Position numbers and translations under genes: made by a program. From positions 325,817,829 to 325,881,828 of the forward strand of contig CM040125.1 of the NCBI GenBank assembly GCA_022559845.1: DNA of 64,000 nt. The letters are read 5' to 3'. The DNA is from Amorphophallus konjac. Its lineage: Eukaryota; Streptophyta; Magnoliopsida; Alismatales; Araceae. Positions within the stretch are counted from its first letter, which is position 1, and every line of letters starts with the position of its first letter. Below are positions 33,064 to 44,101 of the stretch, one piece after another. Below the pieces are notes generated by a model. It saw only the letters and a program-made list of their open reading frames with translations. It made no database searches and was not told where the DNA came from.

Positions 33064-36000
33064 TGTGACGACCCGGACTCCGGATACCGGATATACCCGA
33101 TAGGACTACCGAGTAGACCCGATACCACTTGGAACCCGTGAAGCCTCTCAAGTGCTGTAAAGCTCCGAAGGGATAAAAGGAATGTCGTGTAGTACATTGA
33201 AGTCACAAATATAATAGTAAGCAATTAAATTTCATTAATCAGGTTTGCTAAAATAGCAGAAATAAAATTACTTTTTAATTAATAGTTTAAAATTAACAGT
33301 TATATCAGAGTCCAGTCCAAAGAAAACACAAGTACAGTCCAACAGAAAGAAAGACGTACACTGAGGTCGGGAGAAGTCCGACGCAGGTACAGTTGGCAAC
33401 TACGAACACGCCACACTAGGAACCGCAAAAGAAGCAGAGACGACCACACTGAAAAGTAGGGGTGAGCCTCGTGTCACTGGCTCAGTAGGGGTCACGCGGA
33501 TCCCCACTGAAAAATGACGCATTAACACGGAACAACAACTAAAACAACAGTAGTAGTAAAGCAAGAAAAGCTAAATTACAACTAGAAAGCTGTAGAAGAA
33601 AGCAGCAAAGGCAGGAGTAGAAACAGCTAAAAGAAAAGGGAAAAGCAAAGTCGCAAAGAAAGGAACGCGGCCACCGAGAGAAGCTCGGCTCCCTAAGCTA
33701 CTCCAACGATGACAGAAGGGCGAACCCTGATCTCACAAAGTCAGGAGTTACCGATCCGTCGGCAGGCACAATGCCCAAAGCGAAGGTCCTACAAAGCTAG
33801 GCAAAAACCTAGACAGACACAGACACTGAAGCATACACGACTAGATTATCGTGCACGCTACGCAGAGCCGACCTCGGGTAAAGTCAAGAATAGACTAACC
33901 CAAAAAAGGTCACGACACGAAGGACGAGAAACACGGGAGTCACGTGTCACATGACGGAAGCACCTCCTCAGTAGAAGAACAGCCAGATGCGTCCACTGAC
34001 GTCTTACACTGCGCTTCAGGTATCTCAGTCGTGTCGACCAGAGACACTGGGACACCGAACCAAGTACAAGGAACAACAGTAACGAGTGACTAGTCAGGGT
34101 CACGCCCATCGGCGTTCGTCCAAACCGCCCCTGACCATGTGTGCACACACAAGTTCAATGCCTTGAGCGAGGCCTCTAGTTAGTTTTCTCCCCCAGGAGG
34201 ATGCTACTGCAAGGCAAGGGAGCCCACGGAAACTAGCCTACAAATCGTATCTTGGGAACTGCCCTCACCACCTACTCCCAGGTGGGCCGACACTCGAGGT
34301 CGTCAGGGTACGACTAGTGGAGGCTCACTAGACACAGAGACTCTGAAACACGAGTGCTGAAGTACAGATAGGCTGAGCAAGCACTGTCGCACGTACTACG
34401 AAGCACCAAGCAGTATGCCAAACTGCCAACAGACTCAGGACAGGGCAACTAGACCTACTGATACAACGATCCTTGAGTCTCACGACTCGGGGTCAAGATC
34501 GTCGCACAACGACGGTGACAAGCCGCCAATCAGCCTAATCCTAAGCCACAGGAAATGACACTGGATCATCAATCCACCCAACCATATAAAATGACTCACA
34601 AAGACCTGAGGGAGCATCAAGACCCTCAACGCACCTGGACACACAAACCGAGGTAAGACAGTACCTCAAGACGTCTAGAACCACTGTCGCGAGCTATCCA
34701 GAATAGTCGAGACACACACAAAGTTACTTGTCAACCACTGGGTCTCACCGAGTTGACTGAAACCTAATAACGACTCTGAAGCAGTACAGAAACCTAATCA
34801 ATAGCAGGGTACACCTGGCTATCTGATGACATGGTTATAGTCCTCATAGGACATCAAAAGACGTCCACGGGATAATGGGCAAACCACAAGGTCAAGCCAA
34901 GGTACTTGGAAACTAACACATCGGGAAACGACACGCGGGAATTAAACAGAAGGACATACGCTGGCAATCATAGAATGGGCCGCTAGGGGACTGTAGCGGT
35001 CAAGGATTAGGCCGCTAAACCCAGTCAACCATGAATCGACCTATTCAGTCAAACCACCATAGCGGTCTAATATAGACACGCTACACGGACTAGGTGGTCT
35101 AAGAGTGAACCGCCACACTAACCGCCCTAAAACATTGACCTAAGTCAAATGGACTGTAGCGGCCTAAGAAGGGCGTGGTACAAGGAAGAAACGCACGAAG
35201 TTTGGGCCGCCAAAGCCAACAGACTTAAAACATTGACTCGCTCAAACGGACAGTAGCGGTCGAAAGAAAGCCCGCTACAAGACCCTGGCGGTCAAAGATA
35301 GAACCGCCAGCCCGAACCGACATACACCCGTTGACTCATTCAATGGACCATAGCGGTCAAGACTAGGGCCGCTACAGCACGCGTGGTGATTTATCGTACA
35401 ACCACCAAGCTGAACCGACTTATGCTAGAATCGAGGAATCACTGAGCTTGGCGCACCACTATAGGGCCGCCAGAGGCAATAGGCGGTCAAAGGTTGGGCT
35501 GCCAACCTAAACCGACCTACAACTAACCGACACACTATGGAGTGTGGCGGTCCATCGTGGGGCTGCCAGAGACCAGTAGCGGTCTCTGAAACGACCACCA
35601 GCACGCTACGGTGGGAAAACCATGGGAATGGCCGGATCCTACCGTTCCATGCCCCATTCGTGTCTAAACGTAGGGGAAATAGTCCTAATCGACAAAATTA
35701 ACCTTCCACAGGCCGGAAGGGGTCCATGCAACATCTAAATCGCAAGAAACGGGCGATTCCAACGAATCGACCCTAATTGGATCATCGGGGTTCCCAGACT
35801 CGTACCGGCCCCAAATGATGACCAATCGACACGAAATCAGCAGAAATAGAATACAGACATGCTGGGGGTCACAATGAAACTAATCTAGTCGAAAACTATC
35901 GCCATTTTCTAGCGAACCCGACGCACACCCCCCGAGCATGCTTTTCTAGAAACTGAATGAAACCCACTCGAACTCGCACCGATCGACACGAAATTGCAAG

Positions 36001-36606
36001 GAAACCTAGAAGAGAAGCATGGCTTCCATCTCCCTACCTCCACCGAAGATTCCACGGGCCCAAATGGCCAAACCACGTCGAAAATCACCTCGCGAGCTCA
36101 ACCGTCGGCTTTGAATCCACCGAACGGGATCGCGCCCACCACGCTCCGATCCTCGCACCGGCTCGCTCTGGATCACCTCTGCGGTATCTCCACAGCCTTC
36201 CCGAGCCTCCTCCGTCTGCAGCCGGAGCTAAGAGGGCGAGAAGAGAGAGAACGGGAGAGAGAGGGTCGCGCGTGCGAATGAAGGAAAGGAGAGAGGAAAA
36301 TAAAAGAAAAGAAAAAGGAAAAGAAATTAGGAATTTTCCTAATTTCAAAAATTCTGATTTTTGGCCCGAAAATGGACTAATTCAAAAAAATATGAAAAAA
36401 TAGTCAAAACGATCCTCTCAACTAGTACATCGCAACTGTAGCGTCCTCGAGTCGATGAATTGAGAAATAAACTCACCACTAGGTTCCGTAACTTATACGA
36501 GAGAAAAATCACGCGGATCGTAAAACTCAACTCAGGACTCACAAAAGTGATTCTAAAGCACTCCGATAAGGATCCGAAAGATTCGATAAGAATCCAGGGC
36601 ATTACA
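33064..36606 (-). mobile_element. Solo LTR A, 3543 bp
   Basis: It has perfect 5-bp target duplications GGCGG (33059-33063 and 36607-36611). On the plus strand it starts TGTGACGACCCGG and ends GGGCATTACA. Homology to LTR B shows that its transcriptional sense is the minus strand. There is no internal domain. It has an inverted-repeat array at 34975-35620. Confidence 0.85.
34975..35620. repeat. Array of TAGCGGTC...GGCCGCTA inverted repeats
   Basis: About eight units each contain TAGCGGTC or TGGCGGTC, 9-15 bp of spacer, then GGCCGCTA, CCCGCTAC or GCTGCCA. Each can form a stem of 6-8 bp. Spacing between units is about 60-90 bp. Confidence 0.75.
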
Positions 36607-36951
36607 GGCGGGGTCGTCGAGAGACGCGAGGGAGTTTCAACGTAGTTCCAGTAGCTAGGGTTAGTCGCCAGTTGTCATAGCCGGGGTATGCCCCGTGTAC
36701 TTGTACTTTTCTTTCCGTTGACTGTACTTATATTGGACATGAGATACTTTGGACCTTGTAGCTGTTTAGTGATTATTTATCTTAATTCCTACATACTTTT
36801 TAGATTATTATACTAGCTCTACAGTTATTTTAGCTTCTCTTATACCCTCACACAATCCTTTAACCCTTCCGAGTCTTCGGGCTCGTGGGTGGCGGGCCGA
36901 GGTTCGAGTCGCGTCGATTCCTTTCCGATACTCGGATCTCGGGTCGTTACA

Positions 36952-36975
36952 GTTAGTATCAGAGTGAGGTTGTGG
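36952..36975 (+). promoter_or_regulatory. Primer binding site of element B
   Basis: GTTAGTATCAGAGTGAGGTT follows the LTR end. It matches the initiator-Met type TTGGTATCAGAGCGAGG except for transitions. Confidence 0.65.
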
Positions 36976-38462
36976 AGGTATGTTGGCCCAGAGAGATGGC
37001 GGACAAGAAGGGGAGTTGAATTGTCCCCTTGCCGAGATGGCGGATTTTAACAACTTTCTAAACTAAATGCAATGGAATTAAAACAAACTGAGTTGATTAG
37101 CCTAAACTAACATGAGATCTGAAAAGTTCTCTCGATCTTTCCGATCTCACTCGTAAGACCAATCCAACAAGCGATGAACGATTACTAATAACGGATAGCA
37201 GAGCTAGCAAAGTGTAGTGGTGTAGTGAAATAAAAATCAATAAGATAACCTGTGAAGGGAGATAGGAGAAATGGACAGTCACACAGGCAATCACAATGAA
37301 CACAGGGATTTTTAAGGTGGTTCGGGACCACGACGGGCTCCCTACGTCCACCCCTCACCAAATCCGGTGAGGCTTCACTAACACGCTACCGAAGTAGCAA
37401 CACGGGGATGAACCCCACACCACACACACTGCCTCTGCAGCAAAACACACACAGGGTCTGGCCCCAACACGCTGCCACTGCAGCACACACACACACGTTC
37501 GGGGAACGTACCCCGGACACGACAACCATACGGAGACACAGCTCCGCACACACACACAGATATTTGAGTTTGAAACAATCAAAGGATATACAATATACGC
37601 CCAGCAGTATGTGAATAACGATCAACTATGAACCACACAATGAGATAAGCATAAATAGAATGTAGAAATATCTCCTTGGTTCTCCAATAGAGATAAGCAG
37701 ATCTTTCTTGAAACTTAGGTTGGAGAAGCTCTTATCCGTAGCTGGTTGGAGTAGTAGTTCGTCCTCCTTGAGGATCCAAGTTTGTTCGTTCAAGTCCTAG
37801 CTCCAATCAAGCCTGCATACATCAAGAAAAGGTGAAACATTATGCTCAACATCTTGTATTTGTTAACAGGGACATGACAAACAAATAAAGGAAGATTTAT
37901 ATGCATTCCCCTTTGAATGTCCCACAACTCCCTTCAATCAGTAGGTAGGGTGCGCTGGAAGTTGATCCTTGGAGTGGAAGCAGCCGGACATGAAGTTCCA
38001 AACCCCCAAAACCTTGAACGGGGGAGAGCAGCAACTGCAGCTCCTAGAACTGGACACAGGCTCGCGGACGGTGACTTCTGCAGCTTCTTCTTCCTTCTCC
38101 TTGATGAAGCAACGCCCTCCTTCACGTTCTTCTTCTCCTCCTTCCCTTCTCCTTCAACAGACCACACACGTTCCTCTCCTTCTTCCTGCAAGATAAACAC
38201 GTTAGAGCTCAAGAGGGTCCTTTTCGATCGGAAGATAGAGGCGGCTATTTATCCAAGGGGATTGAACCCCCAAGGGACTTAAAAGCCCTTTCCAAACCCC
38301 CTTCACAACACATACAAGAAGCAAAGGTCACCCTAAGGTCATTAGGGTCAAACGAAGTAAAGGCAAAGAAGATGCATTGACGTGTGTAGCTCAAAATGCA
38401 AAAGCACAGACCTATGTATGCAAATACAGAGATTTGTGTAGTGGCAGTGTATGCATCAGAAC

Positions 38463-39071
38463 ATGTAGACTTGAATGCATGGTTGCGAATGTATGGACTT
38501 TGAATGCATGATAACGAGTGTATAGACTTTGGAGGCATTGAAAGGATTGTACAGACTTTGTCTTGAAGGATGCATATGCATATAGGAATGTGTGGACTTT
38601 GAATATGAATGCTTGGACATGGCTTCAATGAGTGTGCAGACTCTGGGTGTACTGTGCAAACGATGCACAGATATGCTCTGAACACGGGCTGTACAGACTT
38701 GATCGATGTATGCACAAGACGATGTACAAACTTGATCTTGCGAACACAGGCTATACAGACTTTGAATGATGCATGCACAAGACGATGTACAGACTTGATC
38801 TTGCGAACACAGGCTGTACAGACTTTGAATGATGCATGCACAAGAAGATGTACAGACTTGATCTTGCGAACACAGGCTGTACAGACTTTGAGTAATGCAT
38901 GCAGACTTGTTGTGCGTGTGCGAGACAATGTATAGACTTGATGCACGGACAAGGCATATGCATGAACAAGCCACACAGAATGTATAGACTTTGCGTGGAT
39001 GAGGCAAGGCTAGCGGATGTATAGACTTGCTCAGCCGTGTGGCGTGCAACCAGACGATGTATAGACTTTCT
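38463..39071 (-). repeat. AAGTCTGTACA motif array in E 3' LTR
   Basis: Seen as TGTACAGACTT or TGTATAGACTT on the plus strand, about 18 copies including variants and six exact. It lies upstream of the TATA box in element sense. The same motif in the same sense is arrayed in element F. Confidence 0.85.
38711..38899. repeat. Three tandem 63-bp units in E 3' LTR
   Basis: Each unit starts TGCACAAGACGATGTACAGA and carries two TGTACAGACTT motifs. The other LTR has only two units at 45835-45960. Because 63 is a multiple of three, the repeats give long false frames. Confidence 0.85.
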
Positions 39072-39894
39072 GTGCCTGCAACAACGTGTGCACTGACTAT
39101 GTGATTGCACTGACTATGAAGCTCGTGTGCACAAGATTTGCACCGAGTATATGAATGCATAAAACTAAATCTGCACCGATTGGAGTGTGTATGCATATGA
39201 CGAAATGAGCACTGAGGTTGTTATGAACAAGCTACAGGAAAATGAATTACCTTGGAATAAGATTGCACCGAGGTTGTTATGCCTATAGACTGAGTCGACG
39301 CATCCACTTCAGTGCGTCGACGCACTCTATATACCAGAACCCATATGACATAAATGTGCACTGACACAAATGAGTGCAATATTAACTAAAACAACGATAG
39401 CACTTACCAAATGATCAAATGAGTCTTCCAAGGCATGAGAAAGCTATTTTCAATTAACACATGGATCACAGTTGCAATCCAAGGAAAACTGAACTTGCAC
39501 AGTCTAATGCAAGCTAACACAACAAAACTAAAGCTTACATAATATGATTCAACCAAGCTACACAGAGAATTCCATCTCAGATCAAAACAATCAAGATCTA
39601 TCCTATTAAGTCAAGCACAATCAAAACCAATTTGAACTTAACTTATCTACACCCAGTATGAGTAGACACAAGTTCATATGATACGTTAAAGCAGTGAAGC
39701 TGGCCATCCAAATGCAAGTATATATATGGAGAACTGTTAAGGCCAGTCAACCCAAGAGCATCCTAACCTGTAAAGCAGAGTATCAACATGTGAGCTCGTT
39801 TTTCATGAAAATGCCATTAAGCATAAAACACACAATACATTGGAATCATCAAAACCATTGTCAAGGACAACGAGGGGGCGCACAGAACCCAACA

Positions 39895-39907
39895 ATCTCC
39901 CCTTTTT
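39895..39907 (-). promoter_or_regulatory. Polypurine tract of element E
   Basis: In element sense AAAAAGGGGAGAT directly precedes the 3' LTR. CATCATCAAAAAGGGG-type tracts are typical of plant SIRE-like Copia elements. Confidence 0.85.
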
Positions 39908-42196
39908 GATGATGACAATATATTGTGACAATTCAAAGTTCTCTCCCCCTTTGGCATTATCAAAAAATGGGGGACTGAAAAGCAACTGGGAACCTTCCAA
40001 AAATGAATTAGACATGAACGCACGAACCCAGCAATGAACCTTCTACTGGAGCAAGGTGTACAAACCAAATTCCAAGCAAGAAAATGAGACTCTATGTACA
40101 TTTTGCAAGATGATGAAATTATGTCCAAACGAGCAGATTTTGAACAGTAAGTGAAGAGTATGAATGAACTATGCACAAGTGTATGATCTAACTATCCTAT
40201 ATGCAAAATCTGAAAACTGAATATGCACAGAGTGCATAGTGCTCAAGAGCACGTTATTCTCCCCAATTGTCACGAACAAAAACCAACTGACAATGGGTTA
40301 TTTAAGCTGTTATCTACATGTATAACCTATAGATGCATGTAAATGAAATGAAGCATGTTATGAACAGACAGATCAAGCATTCAGGCACTCAAGCATGCAT
40401 AGTTAAGTATCCCTTCGGGACGGGTGTAAGGATAATGCAGTTGATCGTTGAACATGAAGTGCATGAACAATACTAAGAAGGTCGTGCTTACATAAATAAA
40501 GTACTACATTAACCATGAAAGACGACTGATTCATAAACGACATTCAAACAATCAAACCCAATGTGCATAAGTGAAGATTGAGCAATGAAGTTCAAGACAG
40601 TATGGAAAAACTGATTTTCTAAAGAACACTAAAGAGAACTTCTCATCCATACACTTTCATACACAATGCTCGAGTATCAGTAGCTACGTATGACTTCAAT
40701 TTTGAATTACTAAAACTGGTGTGACTAACCTTTTGACACGAGTCATGCCCTTTGTTTCAGGGGCAATTCCCGGTTACTCAGTTTCGTCACTTTTTATGAT
40801 GTGGATGAGACACTTTTCGACGCGAGTTGTATCCTTTGTCTCAGGGACACTTCCCGGCTACTCGGTGGCAAATCACACTTATTTTCATATGGATTAGTTT
40901 CTCCTTTCGATGCGAGTTTCCTCCTTTATTTCAGGGGGATTCCCGGCTACTTGGATCCACGTTCCACTATAAGACTTTTTGGTGGGGTATATAGTTTTTT
41001 CCTCACGAGACATGTGAATTTCATGTAGAGAATCAAAAGTCCTTAAAAGTGTAGAGTAGAAAATCGCAATCCTTATTAAATTGAATCATTATCTCAAAAG
41101 GTGCATTTTGTGTGGGTGGTTGTATTGAATATAAAAGATGAATTAACCTTATCACAATAATGTCTCCCCCTAAATGTATGCACGGTTATAAAAAATCTCC
41201 CCCTTAATATATGCCATGTAACAAACATGTCTAAATCAATGCAATTTCATTTAGCAAAGGATGAGTCATAGAAGGAGTCAAAAAATGACTGTATATTATA
41301 TACATTCAAACAAGCACTGAACTGAAGTTTTCAAGCATGTTGATTTCCGGTACGTGGCGGAGAACGTAGGTCCGAAGACCACCATCACGTGTGAAGAAAG
41401 TTTCCAGTTGGACATGATCCAACCTTCCACAATCATCATTTGATATACCAGATAATCATGGCATTCAGGCACAGAAGTATGAAATATATGTGAGTATGTG
41501 CAATGATATGCAAGTGTATGCATATAACTAGAAAAGATGATTAAAAATCATTCTTATTCACAAATATGCAAATGTGTGTATGATATGTGCAGTTTGCATC
41601 ATGCAAGTATGCGTGTAAGCTGTATATGCAAAAGTAAAGCATTATTCACAGGATGTGACTCAGAGTATGAAAGATATTATGCACAGACCAGAGCATTCAA
41701 AGACAGATTTTTATTTGCAAAAACTACAAGTAAAGGTGTGAAGGTTTTTTATGTGCAGTATTAAACAGTTGAAAGCTAAAGGAATTCATAAAATGTGATA
41801 TGAATAGTGTTCAAGACAACTAATCAACAGAATCACAAGGTTTCAGCACTTCCATAGTTGCCAAAAACAGCAAAAGAAGGGAGTCCACTCTAGCAAACAA
41901 GGGAATCACAATATGCCCATGTTTTTCTTCAAAATGCACAAGAGAGTGCATTGTTCAAGTTCATGCAAACAAAAATGTATGCAATTCTTTGGATATCTAT
42001 GTTGCAAGTATGTTCTAAGAAACACAATTCACTTTTTCATTCATCCAAATACTCCCCCTCACACACAATTCAATATTTAGTCAAAGTAAACCTAAGTAGA
42101 ATGTGTTCTCAAAATTAAACCAATTTATTTCTCACCTTGAGAGTCCTTTATTTGTTGATGTTTCTTGACCTCAAGACGCCACTGCAAAACAGATTC
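39908..42196 (-). other. Non-coding interior of element E
   Basis: About 2.3 kb lie between the gag end and the polypurine tract, where pol would be. No pol motif was found. Three copies of a unit of about 85 bp containing CGACGCGAGTT...CAGGG.CA.TTCCCGGCTAC lie at about 40733-40960. Several CTCCCCC blocks lie at 41160-41210. Confidence 0.65.
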
Positions 42197-44035
42197 TCAT
42201 TTCGAAGATTTGGGTACCCAAGTCATCTTGGGTCCCGAGGGGTTAGTTTTAACATAACCAAATGTTTGCTTTTCATTTCTCCTCTCATACCACTCATCGT
42301 CGGCCCTCATCATGGAACAATTATCCATTGAGTGTCCATTCAGGCCACAGTAATAACAATGAGAAGATTTTCTTCTCATGGACAGCTTTTCATCATATTT
42401 CATTACAGGACAATCATTCATCATATGTCCAAAACTACCACAGTAATGACATGAAAAGTTTTTCTTGATGGACCATGCATCATCATTTTTCTTTGTAAAG
42501 TAATTTTCAAAAACATGTCCATTTAATCCACAATAAAAGCAGTGAGCATTGAGGTTTTTCTTCATTGGTTTTTCAAAATTTTTAGAATCATTAGCAAATT
42601 TCATTTGTGACTTCAATACCACATCATCGTCAAATTTCATCAAAAAACAGTCATACATATCATGACCAAATATTCCGCAGTAATAACATGAAACATTTTT
42701 TCTTCTTCTTGATGCATGAGTATGTTTAACAGTTGAGGGTTTTTCATGCATACAAGAGCATTCAACAATATCTTTTTATTTTTCAATTTCTTTATTACAC
42801 AAGGACAAAGATTCATTCACGCTCTTAATTTCATTTTCTAGTTTCATGATTTGCAAATGAGAGTTAGCAATCTCTTGTTCACATGAAACAATTTTCTCAT
42901 TCAACAAGCAATTAACTGTTTTGTGACTTTCAATTTCTTGTTCAAGAATATGCAGTTTGTCACAATCATCATCAATCACACATTTCCCTTTTTCAATTTT
43001 TTTAAGACTTTTCAATTCTCCTTCAAGCAGTGAAAGTTGAATCAACAGAGCACTGTTTTCATTTTGGAGCTTTTCAAATGAATTTTTGTTCATGAAAGTG
43101 TATTCAAGTTCTTTCATTTGAAAACTCACGTTATCATTAACAATTTCATTCATTGCTCCATTGGATTCAAATTTGTCATTCAAATTCTTAAGACTTTCAA
43201 TTTCTTTTCTTAATTCCTTCAGTTTTTCAGACTTATCAGTAGATATGCATGTCTCTTTTTCAAGCAAAAGCAATTTTTCAGACATGGCAGAATTCAGTAT
43301 TTTCAGATTCTCATTATCTTTCTCAATTTTTTGAAGTTCTGAAATTTTAGCCAATACAGATTTATTTTCAGTTTTTAAACATGAAGTGGTTTCTTTGTGC
43401 ATATCGACTTCAAGCAACAGGCTTTCAGCCAACTTCTTAAGCTCAAAACATTCAGTACATGATAAATTAACATCACGAGCACTTTCAATTTCAAAGCACT
43501 TTGCACATGAAGAGTTAACATGTGGAACATCATCAAGTTTCCTTTTCATGTTTCTGTTTTCAGATTTTAGTGCTTTGTATCTTTCAACCAGTTCATCTTA
43601 AGCATTCAGCAATTCATCATAACTCAATTCATCATCATCATCAGAATTGGAGTTAGAGTTTACCTTCGAATTCTCCTCGCATTGACGCTCAATTTCATTG
43701 TTTGCAACGAGGCAGTCACCGTCGTTGCAACTTTCTTTTTGGGCTTCGAACAGCCCGTCCCAGATTTCCTTGGCAGATCTGCAGTTGGGAACAAATGGAA
43801 ATTTGTTAATATTTACTGCTGCCTTAAGAACATTCAAAATATAAACATTTTCAGAATTCATTCTTTTATGCTCGTCGGTCCATTTTAGTTCATTTTTGGG
43901 CAGACTGTGAGGACCATGAGTGATTAGATTCATAAGCTTCAGATCAGTATTAGTAATCCACACACAAAGTTTTCCAAGCCATAAAGAATAATCAAAACCA
44001 TCAAAGACGGGAAGCACATTTACACTAGCCATCAT
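42197..44035 (-). pseudogene. gag of element E with two in-frame stops
   Basis: One frame of 613 codons runs from MMASVNVLPVFDGFDYSLW to SGPKMTWVPKSSK. The N-terminal capsid-like part (UBN2/DUF4219 type: YSLWLGKLCVWI, AKEIWDGLFEAQKE) is followed by TAA at about 43598. A long Glu/Lys/Leu coiled coil follows (43549-42776), then a second TAA, then four zinc knuckles of the CX2CX4HX4C type (CYYCGIFGHDMYDC, CHYCGSFGHMMNDC, CYYCGLNGHSMDNC; one has Cys replaced by Tyr). Frame is preserved across both stops. It ends just before where protease begins in complete Copia elements. Confidence 0.85.
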
Positions 44036-44086
44036 GAAACGATCTTTTCTCTACGACCGCAAGGTCGACTAAAAAATCAGAGACGA

Positions 44087-44100
44087 GGCTCTGATACTAA
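44087..44100 (-). promoter_or_regulatory. Primer binding site of element E
   Basis: On the minus strand TTAGTATCAGAGCC lies 1 bp inside the 5' LTR. It matches the initiator-Met tRNA with one G-to-A change. Confidence 0.8.
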
Positions 44101-44101
44101 T

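Larger units (their letters stand above)
30954..36951 (+). mobile_element. 5' LTR of element B, interrupted by solo LTR A
   Basis: It starts TGTAATGTCTCGGG and ends GGGTCGTTACA, directly followed by a primer site. Net length is about 2.45 kb without the insertion at 33064-36611. A TATA-like CATATATAACC near 31193 is followed by a CT-rich leader. The edges of solo LTR A join seamlessly here (GGTGAGGCGG then GGTCGTCGAG). It is homologous to solo LTR A in the opposite orientation. Confidence 0.75.
36981..39894 (-). mobile_element. 3' LTR of element E, 2914 bp
   Basis: In element sense (minus) it begins TGTTGGGTTCTG and ends TGGGCCAACA. It is 60 bp longer than the other LTR, largely from one extra 63-bp tandem unit. 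A TATA-like ATAAATAG (complement of 38245-38252) lies downstream of the motif array in element sense. Confidence 0.92.

Noticed and set aside
37355..37625. Cys/Val-rich frames that look like small secreted proteins (also at 44476-44748)
   Set aside because: They are CA-rich LTR sequence of element E read on the minus strand, present in both LTRs.
38245..39196. Long overlapping open frames rich in KSVH, QSLY and KVYT words (also at 45471-46257, 53457-54056 and 59894-60547)
   Set aside because: They are read-through of the AAGTCTGTACA array and 63-bp units, open in all three frames because the repeats lack stops. They show no protein domain.
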